Source: Helichrysum umbraculigerum
Lineage: Eukaryota > Streptophyta > Magnoliopsida > Asterales > Asteraceae
NCBI GenBank assembly: GCA_949592205.1
Contig: CATIUR010000003.1
Span: forward strand, 74,118,501-74,182,500
Length of the DNA stretch: 64,000 bases
Direction: 5' to 3'
The position numbers were made by a program, and so were the translations under genes. How positions within the stretch are numbered: position 1 is the stretch's first letter; every line of letters begins with the position of its first letter. The notes beneath the pieces were generated by a model that had not been told where the DNA came from, did not search any database, and was given only the letters and a program-made list of their open reading frames with translations. This document shows, in pieces, positions 25,187 to 36,490 of this stretch.

Positions 25187-25376
25187 TGATCACTCAGGTC
25201 AGGCAACTGTCTCTCTCTACTGAAACACGAAACCCACACCTGCAAAATAACAAAGACACATACTAAACACACACAAAAACACACACTACACCGATTAAAT
25301 CACCGTCACCGACGATCGATCCTTCAGCCCATCACCTAGTAAAAAATGATTTCATTTGATTGCTATGTGAAATCAG

Positions 25377-26432
25377 GATTATGATGATACCGAAAGAATC
25401 TTCACTTCTGATGGACCGGTGCTTCTGCCGCCTAGTGAGATGCGTGAAGAAGGATTCGCTCTTCGTGAATGGACGAGGTTAGGTTTCGATTCGATCACTC
25501 GATCTACTTCATTTTTGGTAATTAATTACGGATATTTATTGATTTGTTGAGGATATTAAGGTAATTAATTGATTAGATGTAGATGTGTAATTGTTCCAGA
25601 TCTGTAGCTAAGTATGCTTGAGTAATTTTTGATAATTATCGGAAGTTTATTGAGATTCATTTTGATTTTATAAAGGCAATTATTGTGTTATGTTAGTATT
25701 TTGTATTGTATCTAGATGTTGTCTTGTATTGATTTTCAAATTGTGAGACATCGCATTTTACATATGATTCATGTTAGAGATTTCCTTAAGCTAGACATCA
25801 TGAGGTAAGCAACAGTATTACTACTTGATTGATTGATTATTATTATTTTATGGATGAATCAGGCATTTATATAAATATGTACCTAAAGCAATTCATGGTG
25901 TTTACACTAATAACCAATCAAATCCTCCGATAATGCTATAAGTGTAGTACTAACTCCTCGCTGATCATGGTCAAAGGATATTGAATATTATGACTGAGAA
26001 ACTTGCAGTTGTATAGTTTTCGAGCTTTTTTAATATCTATAAATTTAGTAGCTTATAGGCATTTGGCATATCTAGTTAGCTTAATTAACCAAACGATTAT
26101 TTAGCTGATCAAACTTGGTAGGCTTTGTGTTATACACATGAAGTAATACTCTGTTGTGATTAAGCTTTCAAGAACAATATGAAATCTTACTGATTCTTAT
26201 AAGGGTATGTCCTGTTAACCTAAATAACTGTTGATTTGCAGCGTACATATTCACAAGGCCAAGAAAGAAAGAAGCTGCCAAAAAAGATAAGAAACATACT
26301 CAAATTTTGTCTTCTCCCGAGATAAAACCTATCCCAGGTTCTGAAGGAGCTGCCATTGCCCCTAGCTATGAATCTGAGAAGATGCCAGCACCGACTCCTG
26401 ACAATCAATGGTCAAAGCCATTCAAGTGGTAG
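25377..26432 (+). CDS. small two-exon host gene, product not recognised
   Basis: Two segments join in frame across a plausible intron. Exon A is 25377-25482 (DYDDTERIFTSDGPVLLPP, then EMREEGFALREWTRL). The donor is AG|GTTTCG at 25483. The acceptor TTTGCAG ends at 26241. Exon B is 26242-26432 (AYIFTRPRKKEAAKKDKK, then PGSEGAAIAPSYESE, ending DNQWSKPFKW and TAG). An in-frame ATG at 25440 would give a 77-residue protein. The upstream codons also look protein-like but run into an in-frame TGA just before aaatcag, so an earlier first exon is possible. The product is small, basic in the middle and hydrophilic, with no domain I recognise. It is the only sequence here with intact splicing, reading frame and normal codon content unrelated to mobile elements. 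Confidence 0.55.
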
Positions 26433-26799
26433 TTAGATAAAGAGCTAATAGGGTTTCTTTCTTTTCTTTTGGCCCTGCATGAGGAATGCTACGTTGTATG
26501 TAGGTTTCTATGTATTTATCGTTTATTACGGAGATGCTCTGTTGACAATTAGATGGAATCTGTAGTGAAGCTGGTGCCTAAAGGTATACAAGTCTTGTTA
26601 CAAGAAACAAAGAAAATAGAATGACTGTTGATTCATATTTTGATGAAGATCAATGGTTCCGCTTTGTGTTCTACATATTTTTATCTCATTATGCATGCAT
26701 TTTTTTTCTCTATTATGCCTGCTTTTTGAGAAATTCTCAAATTGTCAATGCCTTAATATATTCTCTTTTGATGGCCCTTACTTGAAGTTGGGAGCATAA

Positions 26800-28340
26800 A
26801 ACATGGAATGAGGATAAAATATTTAAATTTAAAAAAAATGTAGTAAAAATATGCTAAAATGCAGTAGATTCAGTAAATGTATTAAAATGTGATAAAATGC
26901 AGTGGATTCAACAACACTACATGTTGTTCTATTGCATTCAAGTAAATTTACTGCATTTAAACATATAATGTGTGGCCACCAACAGTATTCACTGCATTTA
27001 GTAAAACACAAAAAATGCATTACGCACTATTAAATTGCAGTTAGTTTATATAGCTATAAAATGCAGTTTTTTCTTTGTAAAATGCACTAAAAATCCAAAA
27101 AAGCAATAAAATGCAGTAAAATGTGGTAAAATGCAGTAGATTAAGTAAATGTAAAATATAAAATGCAGTAATTTAAAAGTAAAATGCAGTAAATGCAGTA
27201 AAATATGGTAAAATGCAATTGATTCCACAACACTACATGTTGTTCTACTTCATTCAAGTAAATTTACTGCATTTAAACATATAATGTATGGACACCAACA
27301 ACATTCAGTTCATTTTAGTAAAACACAAAACATGCGGTTTTTCTTTGTAAAAGCAATAAAATGCACTAAAATCTAAAAAAAAATAAAAAAAAAATAAAAT
27401 GCAGTAAAATATGGTAAAATGCAGTAGATTCAGTAAATGTAGAAAAATGTGATAAATATAGTAAATGCAGTTAATTTTAAAATGCGATTACTTCTCTTCA
27501 TTAAAAACATTCACTCTCATAACCTTAAAAAACCATATATGGATCATTGCATATAAAAACATTAAAATTGAATAAACTTAAAATGCAGTAAGTTAAAAGT
27601 AAAATGTAGTAAGATTTCAATATCTATTTTTCTAGATCAGTTTTTCACCACCTTAAACATAATAATGTAGTAACATAAACGTAGAATACAGTATTTTTTT
27701 TAATCTATTTTTTCATATGAGTTTTACATGAGGTTAAAAAATGTAAAATGCAGTAATTTAAACGTAAAATTAAATGATTTATTCAAGATCTATTTTGCAT
27801 ATCAGGTTTACACCACCTTAAAACATAAAATGTAGTAAAGCTAAAAGTAAAATGCAGTAAGTTAAAAGTAAAATGCAATAAGTTTTCGGTATCTAATTTT
27901 TTAGATTAGTTTTTCACCACCTTAAACATAAATTGCACTAACATAAACGTAGAATGCAGTAATTTTTTTTTTATCTATTTTTCATATTAGTTTTATATGA
28001 GCTTAAAAATGTAAAATTCAGTAATTTAAACGTAAAATGCAGTTGTTTAAACGTAGGATGCAGTGATTTTTTTAAAGTTATTGTTCATATCAGTTTTCCA
28101 TCACATTAAACATAAAATGCAGTAACTTAAACTTATAATGCGGTAAATTAAACGTAAAACGACGTAAGTTTTCAGGATCTAGTTTTCATATCACTTTTTA
28201 ACCTCCTTAAACATAAAATGCAGTAACTTAAATGTAAAAAGCAGTAAATGTTTTTCCATATCTACTCATTCAAATCAGTTTTCCACTACATAAAAACGTA
28301 AAGTGCAGTAACATAAACGTAAAATGCAGTGATTTTTTCA
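26800..28340. repeat. dispersed ATGCAGTAA repeat region
   Basis: Dozens of copies of aaaatgcagtaa and variants, mostly in one orientation, within A-rich sequence. A block of about 280 bp is duplicated (roughly 26880-27020 and 27205-27330, both containing caacactacatgttgttct and agtaaatttactgcattta). Units at 27590-28340 also repeat ttttcaccaccttaaacata. Non-coding. The motif reappears in inverted form (actactgcatttta) at 28805-28860, close to the protease fragment. Confidence 0.75.
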
Positions 28341-29051
28341 GAACCACTTTTTTAGATCTAGATAATCTTAAACGTTTGTGAATAAATGGACGGTTCATCT
28401 AACAAATACGCTGGTATCCATCTTCATCTGATGTCATACATCTCCTTTAAGGCTTTAACCATTCATTATCCTCAAGTCCACACTGTTCAATTATCAAATT
28501 CCATCTTCTTTCAACTCGTTCTCGTATGATCTTAACTGTCCAAACAATTCCACATATTAACTCTTTGAAATTTGTAAGGACATATTAAATTTGTAATGAC
28601 AAACTGAATTTTAAATCAACATGTGTGCAGCTGTAAAAAATAAAAAACTCAAACATACCTTTGTTGTTAACATTCAGTTTTTTTTTAAAATAAAACTATA
28701 TTAAAACTGTCAACTGTATTTCAAATTGAATGAACGATGTTAAGGTCCATTACACTTCAAATTAAAAGAAAAATAAAAAATAACTTTTTGATCATTCACT
28801 GCATTATACATACCAAAAACACTACTGCATTTTAATATATACTACTGCATTTTAACACTTTTATACCACATCTTACAATAAAATCAGATCTGGAAAAAAT
28901 CTTCAATTTCAACAAAATTAAATAATATGAATGTCTGTACAATTATGAATCATGCAAAAGTATTGAGTATTCCACTGCATACAGTCATCATATATACCTA
29001 CCTACACTAAAACGAACTCAAATAGGAACACACATATAAAATCTTAACTAC

Positions 29052-29508
29052 CTGATTTTTAACGAGAGTAACGACGCCTTTTTTGCGCCAATCAAAATCT
29101 TCCGGTAAATCAGTAGCAGGAAGAATCAGAGCTTTATGAGCATTAGCCGGAAGCTTAAGATCGGGATTCTTCAATCGAAGGTACTTCTTAAACTTCGATG
29201 GAGTTAAATCGGAAAACTTCGTAACACCATGCTAAGCCGTCGGATCAAAGCAGCTCATGACGTTTAGCACGGTGCAAGTTGGACTTAAACACAGTTAAAC
29301 GGTAATCGTGTTCGTCTTGATTAGCATATGCTCTACCGAACTTAGTTGTAAACAGATTAAAGTGGTGCTCAGCGTTACGTATCAAATCAGCTGCAACTTC
29401 TTCCTCCGGTACAACTTGATAGATCAACGGATCAGATGATGAGACGTTATCGGCAAAAGAGGTAACGACAGAGATGGAAAGAAGGAGGGAGAAGATGGAT
29501 AGGAAGTT
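29052..29508 (-). pseudogene. fragment of an RD19-type papain-like cysteine protease, exon 1 only
   Basis: Read on the minus strand it encodes a hydrophobic signal segment, then the I29 propeptide (EHHFNLFTTKFGRAYA, EEHDYR-like DEHDYRLTVFKSNL). After one extra T near 29247 the reading continues in another frame to the KFSDL-type propeptide segment, LPEDFDWR, the start of the mature enzyme, and VKNQ. An in-frame TAG replaces the expected Gln codon shortly after the frameshift. The coding match stops at CAG|GTAG (29051), an exon-intron junction, and intron-like sequence follows, but no second exon with the catalytic CGSCW motif is found. The start codon is also lost. This is a duplicated piece of a host gene, probably moved with the surrounding repeats. 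Confidence 0.8.
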
Positions 29509-29526
29509 TTAATGGAAGATTTAGCT

Positions 29527-30530
29527 TAAAAATGGTAATATTTTAAAGTTTTTGCGGTCAGCTCCAAAAGTATGTAAAATGTACAAGAATAGTCCCTGGT
29601 AAGTTGCTGTAGGGGGAACACAAAAGACACATGGATGCCTCCCATTGGCAGAGACACTGCCTTCCCTGCTCCTTTATGGAGCCCTGCTCCTACGATCCCT
29701 TTCTGTTTATGAATTGCCACTTTATTGATAATTTGACAAAAATAGTGTTTTGAATACGATTAAGTTCAATTCTAATGGTATATTGACAACAACTAGTTGG
29801 AATCGAAAACTATAACTTATTTTCAGAGATTTTAGTATAGTAGCTACTTGAATTTTTATTTTTATTTTAATGACTTCTATAACTATATTTTTCAAATAAG
29901 TCATCCTTATTTATTTATAAGAGCTTGAAACTTATAAAACATAAGCTATTTAGCTCAACATGTTTTTAACACTTAGGCCTTGGAAATGTTTTTTCATGAA
30001 ATTGGAATTCAAGGAATTGAAATTTCAAGTAGTGTGAAATATTTTGAGTGGGAGAATTTTGTTACTTTTATATCACTTCATTCTTAAACCAAACGTCATT
30101 ATAGAATACAATTGAGATTCCAAAATCATCAAATTTTATGACCCAAACGCAGCATTAAAGTTCTTCTGCCGAAGAGACCCATATTGTTAGGAATTAAACT
30201 ATTTAGCTATACCCTTCCATACAAAAGAAACCATGGTATATATTGTTCTATCCAACTTTTTCTACAACCACAATCTCAAAGTGTAGAAGCTCTAACTTGT
30301 CTAATCATTTCAAGAACAAGAAATACTCGACCAAAATCATGGTCTCCCGTTTCAACCAGCAACCAAACTCCCTTGATAACTCTAACTGTCGATTATCAAA
30401 CGGATATGGTACCGTTTATTACCCAATTGAGAAAACCGTCCTCTTGGGATATTATGGTAAACTAGCTGTAGGCTGTAGGCTGTAGCGGTAGCTGTAGGCT
30501 GTAGCTGTAGCTGTAGGCTGTAGCTTTATT
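29527..30530. other. spacer
   Basis: AT-rich with no recognised coding sequence. From 30455 to 30560 the words gctgtaggctgtag and aaactagctgtag repeat in tandem next to the probable left end of the Harbinger element. Confidence 0.45.
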
Positions 30531-30801
30531 TGTAGAGAATTGTTTGGCAAACTAGCTGTAGCTGCAGCTTTAAAATGTAAAATGACATAAAAGGAAATCA
30601 ATATAATAATAAGTGATAAACATACGTAAAAGTAAATTTAACAAACAATATTCATTATATAAGTAACGTACTTATGATTGGATAACATTTGAGTCATCTT
30701 TTTTATAAAGGTAAAATTAAAACAGATCAAAAGGCAATCGGAAACATAATATGCTTGTCATAAATCATTGTCGATGTGCATTCTATATTAATGTAGCAAT
30801 C

Positions 30802-32124
30802 TCATTCTGATAAATTTTCGTTGTTTATTTGAGATACATGAACATCGGGAAGTTCATCTCGTGTTATATAATTTAGATATTCATCATACTCGGTAAACAT
30901 CATATCTTCTTCTAAACTAGTGCGAATATAGTTGTGCAACGCAAATGCGGCAATAATATCATCAATTTGAGTATGCACACTAAATTGGGGCATTCTGTTG
31001 AGGATTCTCCACCGTTTCTTAAAAAGTCCCAAATGACCTCTCAATATAACTACGTAGAGATGAATGAGAACGGTTGAAGGCTTCTTGCATGTTATTTGGC
31101 GGCTCATTTTGAAATTGTGATTTATAATATCTTGTCTTAGAATATGGAACAAGATATCCTATCCTTTCGGGATATCCTTTATCAACCAGATAATATCTTC
31201 TTGGTAAATGGTTAACTAGATAATAAGTAGATTATAATTTGTATATGTAACCTAAAAATAACATAAATTGAAATACATAAATACCTTCAGGTGGATGTGG
31301 GAAGTTCATTGATGGCGTGTTGATTGCATAAAGAAAAACACGTGTGTCGTGTGCTGATCCCTCCCAGCCAACCGAAATAAATGTAAAACACATATTGAAA
31401 TCGCAAGTTGCCATTACATTAAAAGTAGGTATTCTTTTCTACCAATATAACACAATTGTTGGCTCTCTGGGATGCATGCCTGTATGTGCGTACCATCAAT
31501 GCATCCAATGCAATCCTAAAATTTAAGTTGAAAAATGTAAATGATCAAGAGAGTACGACACACTATAATTTAAAATAAAAGATAAAGAAAAATGTACATT
31601 GAAATATGGCATATATCTTGTATCATTCATTATTTGAGGTGGTATAGGAAAAATTATATCTTTTGGCCTTATAATGTCACGTGCTAGACCTTGAAAACCT
31701 AAACCTCTAGCAGTTATCGTCTCTAGAGCCTCGTAAAATGCTCTACTGAAGGTCTTTACGGAGCGTTGATAACGTTCCATAACATCCCTATTAGATACCC
31801 TAATGCAAGCGTATAAAAAAAAATTCCTAACTTTTCAATAGTAGACATATTATCACTCGACTTCAATCCATAATTTGATTCACGTTCTCCACATAATTTC
31901 CTGAACACATCTGGATGCATTCTAAACGCATTTACACTACGAATAGGATTACCTTTCAAAACACCATTCAGCCAAGCCTCTTCGGTTTGAGATGATGTCA
32001 TGCACGGTTCCTTATGGATATACTTATAATAGTACTCAGAAACTATATCGTTTGTGTTGATCAAATTCAATAAAAATGCTAAATAAGGCATTTTTCTTAT
32101 CATCCATTTACTTTTTGTATCCAT
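30802..32124 (-). pseudogene. PIF/Harbinger DDE transposase, frameshifted
   Basis: Starts at ATG 32124 (MDTKSKWMIRK). The N-terminal helical part includes NAFRMHPDVFRKLC and SDNMSTIEKLGIFFYTLALG. After a frameshift near 31785 it continues in another frame (SRAFYEALETI, ARDIIRPKD, NDTRYMPYF). A short intron follows (about 31605-31516, GTACAT...TTTTAG) and then DCIGCIDGTHI with the first catalytic Asp. A single-base loss near 31440 shifts the frame before MATCDFNMCFTFISVGWEGS and AHDTRVF (second Asp). A further extra T near 31016 follows the IERSFG segment holding the Glu. The C-terminus FSVHTQIDDIIAAFALHNYI is intact. All three catalytic residues survive, but the frame is broken at least three times. 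Confidence 0.88.
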
Positions 32125-34000
32125 AATAATCCTATAAGAAGTCAATACAATAAACACATAATTAAATAACGGTATATCAAATAACAATAAAACATTCTTA
32201 AAATAACCGGTCATCAAATAAAATTCAAATTGCATATAGTACGAATACATTAAAATTCAAACACTGAAAACAAATTGGTCTTAAGATGAGGCATCAACTA
32301 AATAGAAACTACAACTTTAGTCATAAAAAACGGGATTTTTCTTATGACACAGGCATTTAATCCTGACTTCATCATCCTGTATAGTCATAAATATTTCTCT
32401 TTTCGTGGGGTCTTCAAATAAATCCATAGCGAACAACCACAACCCATCACCTCTTATCATTAGCCCCATATCCATCAAATGGTCAATCACGCTTACAAGC
32501 GCATCAATACTAGACTTACTGCTTTGATTGGCGCTAGACGTTTCTGACTCTAAAACACGCAAAACACAATCTTGTGTAGCACTACTTTTAGCTATATGCT
32601 CCCTTAACATAACAGATCCCGATGATTGTCTCCCTTTCCTTTTTATATTAGCGTGTTTAGGTTTTGTAGTCTTATGCTTTTGCTTAGAGACCCCCATTTG
32701 ATTTGTTGGTGTTTCAACTTCTGGATGTGACGAATCCCAAAAACGTCCAAAGAAATGGATTGTGTCATCACTCTCTAAGTCTTCTAAATTAGCGAAAAAA
32801 TTGTTATTTACTTGAGTCTCCTCTACACCATCATTAAACTCATCATCCTCGTCCTCAACGTTTTCATAAATCTCATGGTTCAAACTGCTTGGATCCATTG
32901 AGGTTGCTACACAATCTGTACCGCTAGCGACTGCATCCCCAAACAATCGTTCCCATGCGTCTTGCAGTTGTTTGGATGGTTGTTTTTTCCGGAGTTTCTT
33001 GACATTTTTGTTTTCCTACACAATATAATAGTGTACCGTAAGATCTCAAAGTAATAACAATAACAATAATAATTAATAATACTGATAATAAATGTGTTTA
33101 TATACGTTACCTTAATTATCTTTTCCCACCATTCAGCATCGAAATTAAGTGTCTTTGTAGACTCATTCCAACCTCCCCCTGTTGCCTTATTTTTCAATGA
33201 TATCCATAGATTATAGTCTTTTTTCATGTTATCATACTTATTTTTTAGAGCTTTATCACTATGGATGTAACACCTGGTCAAAAAGTCAACTTGCGCGTCT
33301 AATTTAAACTTTTTATAATTGTATTATTATATACAATTATAACTCAGCGAGCGAAAACTTTACATTTTATATAATGAATAGTGATTATGTAATAATCACA
33401 AATAAAACCATTTGAAGTCACATTAGATTTTAAATTGAATAAAACTATTTTTAATTTAATTAATTACTAATCGAAAGAACGGAAATATAAATCTAAAAAT
33501 ATTAAATTTATATATATTATTCGGGTACAAAATACGGGTATTTTACACTGCAAAATAGGAACGAAGTGGGGGAAAACTCCTCCCCACCCCTTTGGATCAG
33601 CCACCCAACCCCCCAAACCCCTCCCATTTCATTTCATTTCTTTCTATCTCATTTTCTTTTCACACACAAACACTCTCCACCCAATTACCACAAATTTTCG
33701 GAACTACAAATCGACACACGAAATTTACATTTTTCGGAATCACCAACAAGAGAGGAGCAACATTAACAAAGGCCACACCTTCGTTTTCTTCCTCGTTTGG
33801 CCTCGATTCGCAATTGTAAGAAATTTCTAAATCTTTAGATCTAATCATTTTGGTGTAATGTTTGGGTGTAATAATGCTTACACAACTTAGTTATAACCTA
33901 AACAACAAAGAAAACATGATTTTACAGCTTGAAAATACGTTAGATTTGCGATTTTGATCGGAAAAACGCGACAGCCGCGAGTTTCTGGGCTGGTGTTCAT

Positions 34001-34279
34001 CCATGCGACACAACGCTTGTGTCGCATGTTGTGTCGCATAATTCCATTTGTGTCGTATCTTATGTCGCATAAACTACCCATGCGACACAACGCTTGTGTC
34101 GTACTCTATGTCACACCTTGTGTCGTATTTCCATACGACACAACCCTTATGTCGCTATTGATTTAGCATCGCAAGCTTTTGCGACACAACCACTGTGTCG
34201 CAGAGCTCTTATGTCGCACTCCATGCGACACAACCCTTGTGTCGCATGACACGTTTTTGTGTCGCATGTTATGTCGCAG
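34001..34279. repeat. GTGTCGCA/TGCGACAC palindrome field
   Basis: Thirteen exact copies of gtgtcg or cgacac, plus four of ttatgtcgc, in about 280 bp. Several are arranged as stem-loops such as TGCGACACAACGCTTGTGTCGCA (10-bp arms, 3-nt loop). Spacing is irregular, so it is not a simple tandem repeat. It lies 300-590 bp upstream of the LTR TATA box, in U3. Confidence 0.85.
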
Positions 34280-34429
34280 AAAACAGAAAGTTTAAAAACT
34301 CACATTTCCACTAAGTGTCGAGACCCTAAATTTTATCACTTGATTTCACCCAATTTCAAGTCCAGATGCGTTTTTCCTTAAAGCAATATAGTAGAAATAA
34401 AAATTTTCCAAGCTGACCTGGCAGCTCGA

Positions 34430-34518
34430 CCCCAGCCAGGGGCTCTGCCCCTTGGACCCCGCCAGGGGCTGCCGCCCCTTGGACCCCGCTAACCAGGGGC
34501 GCTGCCCCCGGACCCCCG
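34430..34518. repeat. three GC-rich 27-bp hairpin repeats
   Basis: Three copies of a unit like ccaggggctctgccccttgg followed by acccc, each able to fold with a stem of CCAGGGG against CCCCTTGG. It is strikingly GC-rich against AT-rich surroundings and ends about 75 bp upstream of the TATA box. Confidence 0.85.
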
Positions 34519-34592
34519 TACACCATTCCCAGACTTCAACAACAAATGCATACATGAACAACTCGCTTAGACAAACTGATTTGTCTCATACT

Positions 34593-34608
34593 TATATAAC
34601 CTCACGTG
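34593..34608 (+). promoter_or_regulatory. LTR TATA box and G-box
   Basis: TATATAA (34593-34599) followed by CACGTG (34603-34608). Likely core promoter of this LTR, directing transcription to the right. Confidence 0.45.
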
Positions 34609-35296
34609 TTTAGGACACTAGAAGGTTACCATTCGGACGTCGCGCGTATCATCGTATCGCTAACAACTCACAGGTGAGTTTCATAGCCCTACTCTTTCAA
34701 CTGTTTTACTGTTTTTGGGGTGAAACACATGCACAACAACTGTTTTCGAATTATATTAATAATCTTTTATAATTCACAATCAATTATATTACTGTATGTA
34801 ATACAAATGTGTAATACTTAGGAATTACACCCAACACGTCGTTTTGGAACAATATCAAGACCTAATCTAGATAGGTCACAATCGTACACTATCAGATTGT
34901 TGGAAAACAATTACCTAGACATAACTTGATATAATTAGTACTATTCATTGGCCATATTGTCGCGGGACAATATTATCCAATACATTAGAACTAGTTAGTT
35001 CTACCTACACTAGATGATATAGATACAATTACAGGATTAGTTGCTCTTTTAGGAACTAATATTTTCAATACAATTCAGGAACCTCAATATACTTGCTAGG
35101 CTTTAGGCTAGAAGTATACGATAACATAATATGTTAGTATAGATTCTTCATACTAATACAATTCAACTAGGTAATGAGCATTCATACCTAGGACCAACGT
35201 ACTACTTAATATTTAAATATTTGCTTATACGTATTTACATAAAATCAATTATTTTCATGCGTGTCATGATTGTTACTTACGTTTGCTCATTCGACA

Positions 35297-35299
<3 letters not shown>

Positions 35300-35362
<63 letters not shown>
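35300..35362. repeat. (TA)n microsatellite
   Basis: About 31 TA units within the solo LTR. Confidence 0.9.
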
Positions 35363-35365
<3 letters not shown>

Positions 35366-35459
35366 ACATGTTTAGATATTATCATTAGCACTTGGTGCTA
35401 ACTTCAATAGTATTTATGTATATTAGTATACATACAATCATACACACATTCAAGCCTGA

Positions 35460-35822
35460 CGCGTCGTTGTACGGTCGGCTCTTATTTGCAATAGCTAGTA
35501 TGTCGTTGTACTGCTGGCTCTACATTTCAACTATGCTCTCGAGCACTTCATAAACGATGCCGCGGGCACAAAACGATACCACGGTAAAGTGGGTACAAAA
35601 CGATGCCACGGTATTGCAGTGGGCACAACTTCAATCAAACAAGTCGTTGTAACTTGTATCAGTATTCAATCAAACAAGTCGTTGTAACTTGTATAACTTC
35701 AATCAAACAAGTCGTTGTAACTTGTATAACTTCAATCAAACAAGTCGTTGTAACTTGTATAAATTCAATCAAACAAGTCGTTGTAACTTGTATCAATTTA
35801 AGACAAACAAGTCTAAGTAACT
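35460..35822. repeat. TCGTTGTA hairpin repeats
   Basis: Five near-identical units of about 35 bp (35636-35800) contain ACAAG-TCGTTGTAA-CTTGT; a sixth, at about 35810, has a changed loop (tctaagtaa) but the same stem. Two earlier copies at 35460-35515 keep TCGTTGTA with different flanks: gacgcg...cggtc and agtatg...ctgct. Between them, gatgccacggt and gataccacggt words also repeat. The array lies downstream of the TATA box, in the part expected to be transcribed. Confidence 0.8.
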
Positions 35823-36490
35823 TGTAACAGTGCAATCAACCAAAATCGGGGTATTTTGGACATTAAGTTAGACTTTTACACATTGGTGTTATAAACTTCA
35901 ACGTATTACATATCAAAAATCACTGATTTTGGAAACAACTTTACAAAACATAAATTGTTTTATTACTTTATGTTTTCGACTAACCTTCCTATGAACTCAC
36001 CAGCTTTATAGCTGACCTGTTTTAGCATGTGTTCTCAGGTTGCCCAGCAGGATTAGGATTGCTTCAAGGCTAAATTAGCCCGAGTCGCATATTTTCAAAC
36101 CATTGGGACTGCTCTGCATCTACTTTAGCATTTTCAAATTTTGTACATGGAAATCACTGTTAAACTTATAACGTTGTAAACGTTCTATTTTGGAAATGTA
36201 TAATTATTTTCAAACGTCTCATTTAGAGTCGTTCATTATGTATCTTATGCTGTGATATTTGATTTAGTGACACCCGACCCGACAGCTTCCGCAAACCGAA
36301 ATTTGAGGGTGTTACAATGGAACTTGTGATTAATAAATTTCTCAAAGTCTGACCAAACTTCGACCCATTTAAATGGAGAACTTCGACCATTTTTCTCGAT
36401 GCATTTGTTCAAGAAGTCACATAATGCCAAAACCATTTCGTCTAGCCAAGGCTCTCTCTCTTTCTTCTCCGACATGTTAGTTGAGGCCAT

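Larger units (their letters stand above)
33266..36316 (+). mobile_element. 3.05-kb solo LTR inserted in Harbinger ORF1
   Basis: Ends TGTAACACC...GGTGTTACA, with perfect 5-bp duplications atgga at 33261-33265 and 36317-36321. The insertion point is proven by the rejoined Myb-like reading frame. It is related in inverse orientation to the 17991-21331 solo LTR. It contains three distinct hairpin-repeat fields (34001-34279, 34430-34518, 35460-35822), a TATA box and a (TA)n tract. No protein-coding content. Confidence 0.88.
32317..36490 (-). pseudogene. Harbinger ORF1: Myb/SANT-like DNA-binding protein split by a solo LTR
   Basis: The first part (36490-36317) begins MASTNMSEKKEREPW, and an alternative Met at residue 6 is also plausible. 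It runs through ALCDFLNKCIEKN to DFEKFINHKFH. It is interrupted by the 33266-36316 LTR and resumes at 33265 with SDKALKNKYDNMKKDY, WNESTKTLNFDAEWWEKI. These parts make one Myb/SANT-like (Myb_DNA-bind_3 type) domain. An intron follows at about 33111-33017 (GTAACG...TGTGTAG), then an acidic, Ser-rich tail (32986-32317) ending KKNPVFYD. In PIF elements this protein binds DNA and helps bring the transposase to its target. Without the LTR and one TSD copy the frame is continuous, so the insertion is the main disabling event. Confidence 0.88.

Noticed and set aside
29526..29720. 64-codon minus-strand ORF beside the protease fragment
   Set aside because: Too short and without a recognised family; not supported as a gene.
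35636..35800. Regular repeats of about 35 bp resembling a CRISPR array
   Set aside because: Plant nuclear LTR; spacers are not unique and no cas genes are present.
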